Made by a program: the position numbers and the translations under genes
In this document: in pieces, positions 1 to 8,135 of the stretch
How the letters are laid out: every line of letters starts with the position of its first letter
Position numbering within the stretch: the stretch's first letter is position 1
The notes under the pieces: generated by a model
What the model saw: only the letters and a program-made list of their open reading frames with translations
The model's database searches: none
What the model was told of the DNA's origin: nothing
NCBI GenBank assembly: GCA_003241645.1
Contig: QFOX01000007.1
Span: forward strand, 1-51,894
Source: Azospirillum brasilense
Lineage (GTDB): Bacteria; Pseudomonadota; Alphaproteobacteria; Rickettsiales; UBA3002
Length of the DNA: 51,894 bases
Direction of reading: 5' to 3'

Positions 1-79
1 CGAACGCCACGGCCTCCGGCGTCAGCAGGAATTCGCATTCCTTCGGGGTTTTACCGTGGAAGGTCAGTTCGATGGTCAT
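1..79 (-). CDS. N-terminal fragment of a protein, possibly malate synthase
   Basis: Only the first 26 codons lie in the window; the gene continues off the left edge. It starts at the ATG at 79-77 with a purine-rich AAAGG stretch about 9 bases upstream. The fragment ends in a stretch reading LLTPEAVAF, which resembles the start of the malate synthase A family, where a similar LTPEAL segment begins the conserved region. That assignment rests on a few residues and is tentative. The gene is divergent from nothing visible and lies just downstream of tRNA-Arg on the same strand. Confidence 0.35.
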   Translation of the reverse strand, partial: MTIELTFHGKTPKECEFLLTPEAVAF

Positions 80-101
80 GGCGCGGCCTTTCTTCGTTAC
101 A

Positions 102-178
102 TGGCGTGCCCGGCAGGAGTCGAACCTGCGACCGTCTGCTTAGAAGGCAGATGCTCTATCCAGCTGAGCTACGGGCAC
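102..178 (-). tRNA. tRNA-Arg (anticodon TCT)
   Basis: On the minus strand the cloverleaf reads a 7-bp acceptor stem GTGCCCG/CGGGCAC, the D-arm TAGCTCAG, an anticodon stem TCTGC/GCAGA with loop CTTCTAA, and the T-arm loop GTTCGACTC. The anticodon is TCT, which decodes AGA. The discriminator base is G and the CCA end is encoded (complement of 104-102). Confidence 0.97.
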
Positions 179-196
179 ATATCATGCCCTTAAACA

Positions 197-613
197 TCAA
201 TTTGCGCCGAATGAAAACCCAAACCATGCGACCAGCAGCATCAGGCCGATCACGCCCAGCGTGAAGAAGGTCAGCAGCATGGAGGCCATCCGCAGCTTAT
301 AACTGCCGCGCCTCGGCTCGACCACCAGCATGCTGTAGGCATGGGCGATGCGGCCCAGCACCAGCGCGGTGGCCAGGCCGCTCACCACATAGGGGTGCGT
401 GCCCACGCTGGCCAGCAGGTACAGCAGCAGCAGGCCGAACGGTGCATATTCCACGAAATTGCCATGGGCGCGGATGGCGCGCTGCATGGCATCGTCCTCG
501 TTATGGCCATACGGCAGGCGATGCCGGCGGCGAAAACCGGTGACGTAGTAGCTCAACCCCAGATAGAGCAGCGCAAGAATGCCCGCATAGGGCGCAAGGT
601 AAATAGCAGCCAT
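197..613 (-). CDS. MAPEG family membrane protein
   Basis: This is a 138-residue membrane protein of the MAPEG type (membrane-associated eicosanoid and glutathione metabolism family). It shows about four hydrophobic segments, an early basic RRRHR segment followed by an N-E-D-D-A-M-Q-R-A-x-R-A-H-x-N-x-x-E motif typical of the family, and a GRIAHAY motif in the third segment. I place the start at the ATG at 613 because AAGGAG lies 7 bases upstream; an ATG 18 bases earlier at 631 is possible but has no ribosome site. The bacterial members mostly have unknown substrates, with glutathione-dependent chemistry suspected. It lies divergent from aguB. Confidence 0.85.
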   Translation of the reverse strand: MAAIYLAPYAGILALLYLGLSYYVTGFRRRHRLPYGHNEDDAMQRAIRAHGNFVEYAPFGLLLLYLLASVGTHPYVVSGLATALVLGRIAHAYSMLVVEPRRGSYKLRMASMLLTFFTLGVIGLMLLVAWFGFSFGAN

Positions 614-703
614 GGATCGCTCCTTCAGCATCAGCCCATAGCATCCTTGCGAAGCCGCTGCAAACCTGCTATCGCCCAGCGCTTAAAACGTAAGGAGGCC
701 GCC

Positions 704-1591
704 ATGCACCGCCAAGACCCCTACACCGTTGGCATCATCCAGATGTCCATGAAGCCCGAGCCGGAAGCGAACATGCTGCGCGCCGAGGAATTGCTGCGCG
801 AAGCAAAGGCCAAGGGCGTGCAGGTGGCCTGCCTTCCGGAGCTGTTCCGCAGCTACTATTTCTGCCAGAGCGAGAACCACGATTATTTCAACCTGGCCGA
901 GCCGCTGCCGGGCGACACCACGCAGCGCATCGCCGGTTGGGCGAAAGAGCTGGATATGGTCATCGTGGCCTCGCTGTTCGAGCGTCGCGCGGCGGGCATG
1001 TACCACAACACCGTGGTGGTGTTCGATGCGGATGGGACCGACCTTGGCAAATACCGCAAAATGCACATCCCCGACGATCCGCGCTACTACGAGAAATTCT
1101 ACTTCACGCCCGGCGATCTCGGCTTCAAGAATTTCGACACGAAATATGGCCGCATCGGCGTGCTCATCTGCTGGGACCAGTGGTTCCCCGAAGCCGCACG
1201 CCTGACCGCCATGCAAGGCGCGAGCGTTATTTTCTACCCCACCGCGATCGGCTGGCACCCGGCCGAGAAAGCCGAATACGGCGAAGAGCAGTGGAACAAA
1301 TGGCAGACAGTGATGCGCGGGCACGCAGTGGCCAACAACATCTTCATTGCAGCACCCAACCGCATTGGGTTTGAACCCGAGACCGATGGTGGCGGGCTGG
1401 AATTCTTCGGCCACAGCTTCATTTGCGACACGTCGGGCCGCTACATCGAACATGCCGACGAGACATTCGAAGGCGTGCTCACCGCCGTGATCGACCCCAA
1501 AAAGGTTGAGAAGCAGCGCCAGTACTGGCCGTATTTCCGTGACCGCCGCATCGATGCATACGGCAAACTCCTCGAACATCCGAGCGCTTAA
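704..1591 (+). CDS. aguB: N-carbamoylputrescine amidase
   Basis: A 295-residue nitrilase-superfamily hydrolase that converts N-carbamoylputrescine to putrescine, CO2 and ammonia, the last step of the agmatine route. The catalytic triad is visible as E46 (CLPELF), K119 (KYRKMHIP) and C156 (LICWDQWFPEA). Length and the C-terminal DRRIDAYGKL segment fit the AguB family. The start at 704 is fixed by TAAGGAGG at 691-698; the open frame extends further upstream without a ribosome site. Three bases separate it from aguA, so the two steps are co-transcribed. The long frame on the opposite strand is a shadow. Confidence 0.96.
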   Translation: MHRQDPYTVGIIQMSMKPEPEANMLRAEELLREAKAKGVQVACLPELFRSYYFCQSENHDYFNLAEPLPGDTTQRIAGWAKELDMVIVASLFERRAAGMYHNTVVVFDADGTDLGKYRKMHIPDDPRYYEKFYFTPGDLGFKNFDTKYGRIGVLICWDQWFPEAARLTAMQGASVIFYPTAIGWHPAEKAEYGEEQWNKWQTVMRGHAVANNIFIAAPNRIGFEPETDGGGLEFFGHSFICDTSGRYIEHADETFEGVLTAVIDPKKVEKQRQYWPYFRDRRIDAYGKLLEHPSA

Positions 1592-1594
1592 ACC

Positions 1595-2632
1595 ATGACC
1601 CAATACCGCATGCCTGCCGAATGGGAAACCCAAGCCCGCGTCTGGTTCAGCTGGCCGCACAACAAGGCCGACTGGCCGGGCAAATTCGCCCCCATTCCCT
1701 ACGTGTTCGCCGAGATGGTGCGCGTGATCGCGGCCACGCAGCGCGTGGGCCTGCTGGTGAAAAATGCTGCAGCAAAAGATGCAGCAAAAACCCTGCTGAA
1801 GGAAGCCCACGCCAACCTGAAGAACGTGGATTTCCTTGAGGTGCCGACCAACCGCGGCTGGATGCGCGATTGCGGCCCCATCTGGGTGCGCGACGGCAAG
1901 AACAAGCTCACCGCGCTGGACTGGAAGTTCAACGCCTGGGCGAAATACCCCAACTGGCGCAAGGATAATGCGGTGCCCGGGGCAGTCGCGAAATTCAGCA
2001 AGCATGCCACCCTCACCCCCATGCACAAAGGCAAGCCCGTAGTGCTGGAAGGCGGCGGCATCGAGGTGGATGGTGCGGGCAGCATCATCGTCACCGAAGA
2101 ATGGCTGCTGAGCGACACGCAGGTGCGCAACCCCGGTTTCACCCGCGAGGATTACGAGAGCATCTTCGCGCATTACCTTGGCGCGCCCAACACCATCTGG
2201 CTGGGCGATGGCATCAAGGGCGACGACACGCACGGCCATGTCGATGACATCACCCGTTTCATCGCCCCCGGCGTGATCGCCACCGTGGTAGAGCTCGACA
2301 AGAAGGATGCGAATTACGACCTGCTGCAGGCCAACCTGAAGCGCCTGAAGAAAGCGCGCGATGCGAACGGCAAACCGTTCGAGATCGTCGAGATCCCCAT
2401 GCCGCGCCCGGTCATGTATGACGGCGAGCGCCTGCCCGCGAGTTACGCCAACTTCCTCATCTGCAATCAGGTGGTGCTGGTGCCGGTGTTCAACGACCCG
2501 GCCGACCATGTAGCGCTCACGCTGTTGCAGCGCGCCATGCCCGAGCGCGACGTGGTGGGCATCTACGCGCGCGATCTCGTCTGGGGCCTTGGCACCATTC
2601 ACTGCCTTAGCCAGCAAGAGCCGGTAGCCTAG
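1595..2632 (+). CDS. aguA: Agmatine deiminase
   Basis: A 345-residue guanidino-group modifying enzyme that hydrolyses agmatine to N-carbamoylputrescine and ammonia. The family signature is clear: RDCGPIWV near residue 93, the EGGGIEVDG segment, a GDDTHGHVDD segment carrying the catalytic His/Asp region, and the nucleophile C337 in GTIHCLSQQEP near the C-terminus. It follows aguB after 3 bases. Together the pair makes putrescine from agmatine, so arginine decarboxylase is expected elsewhere in the genome. Confidence 0.96.
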   Translation: MTQYRMPAEWETQARVWFSWPHNKADWPGKFAPIPYVFAEMVRVIAATQRVGLLVKNAAAKDAAKTLLKEAHANLKNVDFLEVPTNRGWMRDCGPIWVRDGKNKLTALDWKFNAWAKYPNWRKDNAVPGAVAKFSKHATLTPMHKGKPVVLEGGGIEVDGAGSIIVTEEWLLSDTQVRNPGFTREDYESIFAHYLGAPNTIWLGDGIKGDDTHGHVDDITRFIAPGVIATVVELDKKDANYDLLQANLKRLKKARDANGKPFEIVEIPMPRPVMYDGERLPASYANFLICNQVVLVPVFNDPADHVALTLLQRAMPERDVVGIYARDLVWGLGTIHCLSQQEPVA

Positions 2633-2633
2633 C

Positions 2634-2780
2634 CAACCTCTCCCACCGGGAGAGGTCGAAAACTGCGCAGCAGGTTTCGGGTGAGGGCATGCTGCAATAG
2701 GCGTTTCCCCTCACCCAGCTTCGGCTAAGCGCGTGGCGCTAAGCCTTTGCATCCCTCTCCCACGGGGAGAGGGAATTGCA
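2634..2780. repeat. Intergenic palindromic repeat cluster
   Basis: The 170-base gap between the convergent genes aguA and the phosphohexomutase holds two near-identical hairpins, CCTCTCCCACCGGGAGAGG at 2638-2656 and CCTCTCCCACGGGGAGAGG at 2753-2771, separated by GGGTGAGGG and its inverted partner CCCTCACCC. The whole block is roughly symmetric. It looks like a dispersed REP-type element and probably also serves as a bidirectional transcription end. No gene is seen here. Confidence 0.7.
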
Positions 2781-2802
2781 AGGTCCCCATCTAAACAAAC
2801 AA

Positions 2803-4188
2803 CTAGGCGGCGACGCCGTAGGTCGCCAGCGCGGCTTTCAAATGCTGCAGCATTTCCTGCGTCGCTTTGGCACTCGTGCCTTCTGCACGTGCCACCAGCG
2901 CGGCTTGCGTATTGCTGGCGCGCAGCAGCCACCAGCCATCGTCGGTGCTCACGCGCACGCCATCCAGCGTTTCCACGCGCGCGCCGTCTTCTTTCAGCTT
3001 CGCGGCCATGCGCTCCACGACATTGAATTTCTGGTCATCCGCGCAGTCGATGCGCATCTCTTCCGAGGCGTGCAGTTTCGGCAGCGCATCCACCAGCTCG
3101 GAGAGTTTCTTGCCCGACGCCGCGACGATGCGCGCCACGCGCATGGCGGCGTAAATGCCGTCATCGTAGCCATAGGATTCATCGGCGAAGAACAGGTGGC
3201 CGCTGGCCTCGCCCGCGAATTTCGCGCCCACTTCGCGCATCTTGGTTTTGATGTGGGCGTGCCCGGTCATCCACATCAGCGGCACGCCGCCATGGGCCGT
3301 CACATCGGCGAAGAACGCGTCGGACGTTTTCACGTCCGCAATAATGGTCGCGCCCGGCGAACGCGCCAGCACATCGCGCGCCAGCAGCATCAGCAGATGG
3401 TCCGGTGCGACCACGCGCCCGCGGTCATCCACCACGCCGAGGCGATCACCATCACCATCGAACGCCACGCCGAACGCGAGGTGCGGCGCCTGCATGATGG
3501 CCTGGCGTACATCTTCAAGGTTGGCGGGCACGGAAGGGTCCGGGTGGTGGTTGGGGAAGCTGCCGTCCGGCTCCAGATACAGCCCGACATGCGGTTGGCT
3601 TGCCTCGCTGATAAGCTCGGCGATCACCGGGCCGGCAATGCCGTTGCCGGCGTCCCACACCATGGCGAGGCGATCCAGCGCGTCGGTGTCGCCCAGCGCT
3701 TTGCGCAGCGAAAGCAAATATTCATCGGCGATGTCCACCTCTTCGCGCTGGCCGCGCGAATGCAGCACCTGCGCGTGTTCCAGCCGGTCGCGCAGGCTGC
3801 CGAGCTCGGCGCCGTAGAGGCTGCAATCGTCGCACATGAATTTGGCGCCGTTATGGTGGCCGGGATTGTGCGAGCCGGTGATCATCACGCTGCCATCGGC
3901 CTGCAAATGGTGGGTCGCGAAATAGCACATGGGCGTGGGGCCCATGCCCGCATCCAGCACGTGGGCCCCGGCCTTCAGCATGCCTTCCACCATGGCTTCG
4001 AACAGGTTGGGCGAACTGGCCCGCGCATCGCGCATCGCCACGATCATGGGGGTGCGGCACTGCGCGCGTTCCGACACATGGCTGGCGAAGGCCTGCCCGA
4101 TCTGCAGGAAGTCTTCGGCACTCAAGGTTTCATCCACGATACCGCGAATATCGTAGGCGCGAAAAAGCGAGGCGTCAGGAAGTTTCAT
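2803..4188 (-). CDS. Phosphomannomutase/phosphoglucomutase
   Basis: A 461-residue alpha-D-phosphohexomutase that interconverts hexose 1- and 6-phosphates for cell-surface sugar synthesis. All four landmarks are present: N-terminal FRAYDIRG, the phosphoserine loop TGSHNPGHHNGAK, the metal loop DGDGDRLG, and the sugar-binding GEASGHLFF, followed by a C-terminal phosphate-binding RASNTQ. I start at ATG 4188 (MKLPDAS); an upstream TTG at 4197 is also in frame. It lies 26 bases after mipZ on the same strand. Whether it prefers mannose or glucose phosphate cannot be told from sequence. Confidence 0.93.
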   Translation of the reverse strand: MKLPDASLFRAYDIRGIVDETLSAEDFLQIGQAFASHVSERAQCRTPMIVAMRDARASSPNLFEAMVEGMLKAGAHVLDAGMGPTPMCYFATHHLQADGSVMITGSHNPGHHNGAKFMCDDCSLYGAELGSLRDRLEHAQVLHSRGQREEVDIADEYLLSLRKALGDTDALDRLAMVWDAGNGIAGPVIAELISEASQPHVGLYLEPDGSFPNHHPDPSVPANLEDVRQAIMQAPHLAFGVAFDGDGDRLGVVDDRGRVVAPDHLLMLLARDVLARSPGATIIADVKTSDAFFADVTAHGGVPLMWMTGHAHIKTKMREVGAKFAGEASGHLFFADESYGYDDGIYAAMRVARIVAASGKKLSELVDALPKLHASEEMRIDCADDQKFNVVERMAAKLKEDGARVETLDGVRVSTDDGWWLLRASNTQAALVARAEGTSAKATQEMLQHLKAALATYGVAA

Positions 4189-4214
4189 GCGCAGCAATCT
4201 GGGAAAGGTTGTGG

Positions 4215-5201
4215 TTACGCCGCGGTTTCCGCAAGGCTTGGGGCCGCCACCGACGGGTTCGGCGTGGCCGTGGCCTTCGGTGCGGGCGGGGTCGCCGGGG
4301 CAATGCGCGGCGCAGTAATGGGGTCCGAATTATCGGCGCGCAGCTCCAGCACGCGTCGCTCGATCGCTGGAATGCGCAGCGCCTTCAGCAGCTCGCGCAC
4401 TTCCTGCCGTGCCGCAAGGTGCGACATGGAAAGCGTGCCCGCCTTGGTGGTCTCCAGCACGTCCAGCACGGTCAGGCCCAGCAGGAACAGCTCGCGGTAG
4501 ATCACGCGCTCCGAAAAACCGGGCGCCTGACGGAAGCCGAGGCGCTTGCTCAGCTCTTCCATCACCTTGGTGATGAGGCGCTTGTTGCGCGCGTCGATGT
4601 TGCTTAAGCGGTTGCGCATCACCACCCAGTCGATGCTGCCACCGTCGCGGCGGGCGCGTTGCAATTTCTGCTCCCACAGCATTTCGGAGTAGATGCTGGG
4701 GCGCTCCACTTCCATGGTCATGCCGTTGATGGCACCGAGCACATCGAGATCCACGAAGCTATCATTCACCGGGGTGATGACCGTATCGGCGTAGGAATGC
4801 GCAAGGCGCGCAAGGTAGGTGTCGTTCCCCGGCGCGTCGATCACCACGAAGTCGCAGGTGACCAGCAGCTTGGCGAGGCCGCGGGTGAAACGCTCGCGCT
4901 CGTCTTCCTCGGTTTCGTAGGTCGTGGTGAACGGGCTTTTGGTGATGACGATATGGTGCGGGCACGGCAGCGGCGAGTTTTCCTTGGTCATCGTGTTCTT
5001 GCGATTTTCAAGGTAGCGCGTGAGCGAACGCTGGCGCGCATCGATGTCCATGCTGCCCACTTTGAACCCAAGGCGCAGCAGCGCGATCATCAGGTGCATG
5101 GTGGTGGTGGTTTTGCCCGAACCACCCTTTTCGTTGCCCATCACAATGATATGGCCACGACGGGGTAATGGATTACCGGTGCTGGTGCTTGCCTGTTGCA
5201 T
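4215..5201 (-). CDS. mipZ: Division-plane positioning ATPase MipZ
   Basis: A 328-residue ParA/MinD-type P-loop ATPase. The deviant Walker A motif KGGSGKTT is at residues 25-32, followed by an MDIDARQRSL segment, Walker A' APGNDTYLARLAH, and conserved NDSFVDLDVLG, DWVVMRNRL and FSERVIYRELF segments that closely follow the alphaproteobacterial MipZ family. MipZ forms a gradient from ParB-bound poles and inhibits FtsZ so that division occurs at midcell. The last 60 residues are a Pro/Ala-rich tail beyond the usual family end. It is divergent from the prepilin peptidase and 26 bases upstream of the phosphohexomutase. It is one of the strongest pointers to Alphaproteobacteria. Confidence 0.94.
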   Translation of the reverse strand: MQQASTSTGNPLPRRGHIIVMGNEKGGSGKTTTTMHLMIALLRLGFKVGSMDIDARQRSLTRYLENRKNTMTKENSPLPCPHHIVITKSPFTTTYETEEDERERFTRGLAKLLVTCDFVVIDAPGNDTYLARLAHSYADTVITPVNDSFVDLDVLGAINGMTMEVERPSIYSEMLWEQKLQRARRDGGSIDWVVMRNRLSNIDARNKRLITKVMEELSKRLGFRQAPGFSERVIYRELFLLGLTVLDVLETTKAGTLSMSHLAARQEVRELLKALRIPAIERRVLELRADNSDPITAPRIAPATPPAPKATATPNPSVAAPSLAETAA

Positions 5202-5285
5202 AAGCGTATGCCATTATTTTTGATGATTTTAGGCAGGCTAACCCAAGCAATGCGGCCTGACAAGCACTCAGAAAGGTTTTTTCCC

Positions 5286-5780
5286 ATGGAATGGCTATTG
5301 CCCATCAAGATCGCGCTGACGCTGGCCATGGCCGTGGTCGTCATTTCCGACGTGCGGCGTTACCTGATTCCCAACAGTATCAACCTGTTCATCCTGGGTT
5401 TATACCCGTTCGCGGCCTATTTCCTCGGCCTCGCATGGCCCATGGCGCTGGCGGCCATGGCCATTGCGTTCGTTATCGGCATGGGCATTTTTGCCCTCGG
5501 CATCATGGGCGGGGGCGACGTGAAGCTGCTGATCGTGCTGGTGCTGTGGACCGGCTGGAGCATGGACACGCCGAATTTCCTCTTCCTCACCGCCATTTTC
5601 GGGGCGGTGCTGGTGGTGGCCGTGCTGCTGGCGCGCTGGTTCCTCGCACCGCTGTGGGCGCGTGCCTCGAAAACGGCGGAACTACCACGCATCCTTCGTG
5701 CCAAACAGCCCGTGCCGTACGGCGTGGCCATCGCGGCGGCATTCAGCTATCTGCTGTGGATGAATCAGGTGCCCGGCTAG
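5286..5780 (+). CDS. Prepilin peptidase (CpaA/TadV type)
   Basis: A 164-residue polytopic membrane aspartyl protease that cleaves type IV-like prepilins at the cytoplasmic face. The two catalytic aspartates are visible in VVISDVRRYLIPN near the N-terminus and in MGGGDVKLL in the middle. It lacks the N-terminal methylase domain of PilD, as in the short TadV/CpaA family. The start is set at 5286 with AGAAAGG about 8 bases upstream; the frame is open back to 5196. The two pseudopilin genes at 23.1-23.9 and 26.6-27.4 kb are plausible substrates of this or a related peptidase. Confidence 0.88.
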   Translation: MEWLLPIKIALTLAMAVVVISDVRRYLIPNSINLFILGLYPFAAYFLGLAWPMALAAMAIAFVIGMGIFALGIMGGGDVKLLIVLVLWTGWSMDTPNFLFLTAIFGAVLVVAVLLARWFLAPLWARASKTAELPRILRAKQPVPYGVAIAAAFSYLLWMNQVPG

Positions 5781-5783
5781 GGC

Positions 5784-6701
5784 TTAGCCCACGCCCGGCT
5801 GCGTGTTCTTGATGACCTTGTCATCGGGCGAGGCAGCGCCCTTTTCTTTCTCGACGATCTTCTTGCCCAGCGCAATGAGCAGCTCGTGGTTGAATTCCGC
5901 CCCGTAGATGAAAATGATGTTCATCACGAAGAAGAAGATCAGCGTGGCAATGAAGCCCGAAAGCGAACCGTAGATGATGTTCACCTGATTCACGTTCTCG
6001 ATATACAGCGTGACCAGCGAGGCACCGCCCACCCACAGCACCACCACCAGCAACGCGCCGGGCACCACGGCGAACATGGTCTGTTTAATGTTGGGCAGCC
6101 AGTAATACAGGCTCGCTACCGCACAGAACAGCAGGAAGCCGCCCACGTAAATGAAATCGCTGAGGAAGAATTCCTCGACGCTTTCGGGCACGATCTTGCC
6201 GGTGAAACCCGTGAAGCCGTACAGGATGATGGGGGCCAGCACGATCACCGACATCACCACGATGATGAGCCCGGTGAACAGCATGATCTGCAGAATGGAA
6301 ATGGCGCGCCGCCAGTAATAATTGGGCGGCTGGCGCACCTGATAGGCGCGGTTGAGCACGGTGCGCATGCCCTCCACCGCGCTGGAGGCGGTCCAGATCG
6401 CGCCGAGGATGGACACGGTCAGCAAGCCCTGCGGCGGGCCCGACATGATCTCGTCGATGCGCGGGCGGATGGATTGCATCGCCTCCGCAGGCAGGTGGGT
6501 GACGATCAGTTCAATGAATTCGGTGCCCAGTTCGCCCTGCCCGATAAAACCGGCCGCCGCCACGATCAGCACCAGGAACGGGAACAGCGCGAGGATGGTC
6601 AGGAAGGTCAGGTATCCGGCCAGCTCGATGCCGTCGTTCTCGACGAGGTTATCGCCAGCACGATAGATCAAAAGGCATGATTTGCGAATGGCTTGCCACA
6701 T
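5784..6701 (-). CDS. YihY/virulence factor BrkB family membrane protein
   Basis: A 305-residue inner-membrane protein of the YihY/BrkB family, of unknown biochemical role. It shows six hydrophobic segments, a LAGYLTFLTILALFPFLVL segment in the first, and a characteristic IWTASSAVEGMRTVLNRAY motif in the middle. The start at 6701 begins MWQAIRKS; the open frame continues upstream but that part looks like the antisense of the next gene. It ends 3 bases from the convergent prepilin peptidase. The C-terminal tail is charged and cytoplasmic. Confidence 0.9.
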   Translation of the reverse strand: MWQAIRKSCLLIYRAGDNLVENDGIELAGYLTFLTILALFPFLVLIVAAAGFIGQGELGTEFIELIVTHLPAEAMQSIRPRIDEIMSGPPQGLLTVSILGAIWTASSAVEGMRTVLNRAYQVRQPPNYYWRRAISILQIMLFTGLIIVVMSVIVLAPIILYGFTGFTGKIVPESVEEFFLSDFIYVGGFLLFCAVASLYYWLPNIKQTMFAVVPGALLVVVLWVGGASLVTLYIENVNQVNIIYGSLSGFIATLIFFFVMNIIFIYGAEFNHELLIALGKKIVEKEKGAASPDDKVIKNTQPGVG

Positions 6702-6767
6702 AGGAAAGCTATAGGCCGCACGCAGCGCGCTAGCAAGTTCATTGCGGATGGCGTAGGCTTTCACCCC

Positions 6768-8057
6768 ATGAGTCTTGGCAACCTGTATCATCTGCTCCAC
6801 GCCCTGCCCGCGATCGAGGCATGGGAAATGCCCCCCGCGCTGGAACAGGCGGCGCAGCAGCTGGTGCGCTCGGGCAAGCTGCGCATCAATGCCGACCATA
6901 CGCGCAATTTCGTGCGCATGGGCTTCACCGATTGGGACGCCACCTTCACCGCCCGCGAGCTGAACGACGCAGCGTTGCTGGCGCAGACCCGCCAGAAACT
7001 TGCCCGCCATGTGCCACCGTCGCAGGGCGCGCACGGCATCGACGAACTGCTGCAACGCCTGCGCGCTGACCTGTTCAAGGCCGGCGGGGTGGATGCGGTG
7101 AAAGAACAGCGCGTGGCGCGTGTGCTGGTGCAGTCGGCCCACGCGAGCGTGGTACAGTTACTGTTGCGCGCAGGGGCAGAAATTTTCGTATCCTACTCGC
7201 ATAACGTGGGTGACCTGATGGCCGTGCATGACTGGCAGACGCACGGGCTGGCCAACGGCATGCAGGCCACCAGCGAGCGCGGCTTGCAGGTGTTCGTCAG
7301 CTGTGGCGGCGACCCGTTCTTCGAAGGCGAACAGAAGACCTACACGACCGACGGTTTCCCCGCACTGGCCCGCATGATGGTCATTGGCGGACAGGAGCTG
7401 GGGCATTTCGCCGACCTGATGCGCGCGGGCCATGCCATTGTCGGGCGCTATTCCATGCGCCCCGAAGCCCGCGCCATGCGCCGGGCCGACATGGCGCATC
7501 TCGCCGGTTGGAACCGCGCCTTCACCAGCCCCGCCATGCGCCAGCTGCGCCGCGCGGAAAGCGCCCTCGCCTTCTACGATAAGCGCAACAAATTCAGCGC
7601 CGTGTGGGCTTTCTGGCAGCTGCGGCGTGCGGTGGCGTTGGTGCGCTTTTCAACGGCCCCATGGCCTGCCAACCTGCCCAAAAAACTCCGCAGCATTCCG
7701 CCCGCGCGGCGGGGCGAAAATCTCGAACGGTTCTATGCCGATATGCTCTTCAACCTAAGCCCGCAGGCCGACGCCTATCGCCGCAGCACGCCCGAGGCGG
7801 AAGAGGAGATCGCCTGCATCGAGGCGGTGGCCCGGGTGCCGCAACAGGCCATCAAATGGGGGCACGAAGCCGTACGCGCGGCGTGGCCGCAGCTCTACCG
7901 GCTCTATTACGGCACCGTGGTGCCGGCCTGCGCCACCGCCGCGGGCAGTAGCGGCCCTTCCAACAAAACGTCATTTTTTCAGAATCTTAGCATTGCTGTG
8001 CGGCACCAGCTTCGCCCCCGGCCGGATTACTACCCCGAACGGCCTAAAAAGCGCTGA
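6768..8057 (+). CDS. Conserved hypothetical protein, 429 residues
   Basis: I do not recognise this protein with certainty. The ATG at 6768 (MSLGNLYHLL) is the most likely start, 66 bases from the divergent YihY gene. The sequence is largely helical with no signal peptide and no clear membrane span. Notable stretches are FVSYSHNVGDLMAVHDWQ, VFVSCGGDPFFEGE and MVIGGQELGHFADLMRAGH, followed by a basic C-terminal third rich in Arg. It may belong to one of the uncharacterised families of alphaproteobacteria, such as DUF2748, but this is only an impression. No catalytic motif is evident. Confidence 0.72.
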   Translation: MSLGNLYHLLHALPAIEAWEMPPALEQAAQQLVRSGKLRINADHTRNFVRMGFTDWDATFTARELNDAALLAQTRQKLARHVPPSQGAHGIDELLQRLRADLFKAGGVDAVKEQRVARVLVQSAHASVVQLLLRAGAEIFVSYSHNVGDLMAVHDWQTHGLANGMQATSERGLQVFVSCGGDPFFEGEQKTYTTDGFPALARMMVIGGQELGHFADLMRAGHAIVGRYSMRPEARAMRRADMAHLAGWNRAFTSPAMRQLRRAESALAFYDKRNKFSAVWAFWQLRRAVALVRFSTAPWPANLPKKLRSIPPARRGENLERFYADMLFNLSPQADAYRRSTPEAEEEIACIEAVARVPQQAIKWGHEAVRAAWPQLYRLYYGTVVPACATAAGSSGPSNKTSFFQNLSIAVRHQLRPRPDYYPERPKKR

Positions 8058-8135
8058 TTTTCGCGGTCCTGTCATCAAACCGTCACGCAAAAACGGTAAG
8101 ATAGGACTCAAGGAAACACCGAACAGCGAAACAGT

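Noticed and set aside
341..703. Upstream extension of aguB
   Set aside because: The frame is open, but it overlaps the MAPEG gene, and TAAGGAGG before ATG 704 decides the start.
683..2617. 644-codon open frame on the minus strand over aguB and aguA
   Set aside because: It mirrors two well-recognised enzymes on the plus strand, has a His/Gln/Ala-rich composition typical of antisense frames in GC-rich DNA, and no ribosome site.
2776..4500. 574-codon open frame on the plus strand over the phosphohexomutase and mipZ
   Set aside because: Antisense shadow of two clear genes; the translated sequence has no recognisable motif.
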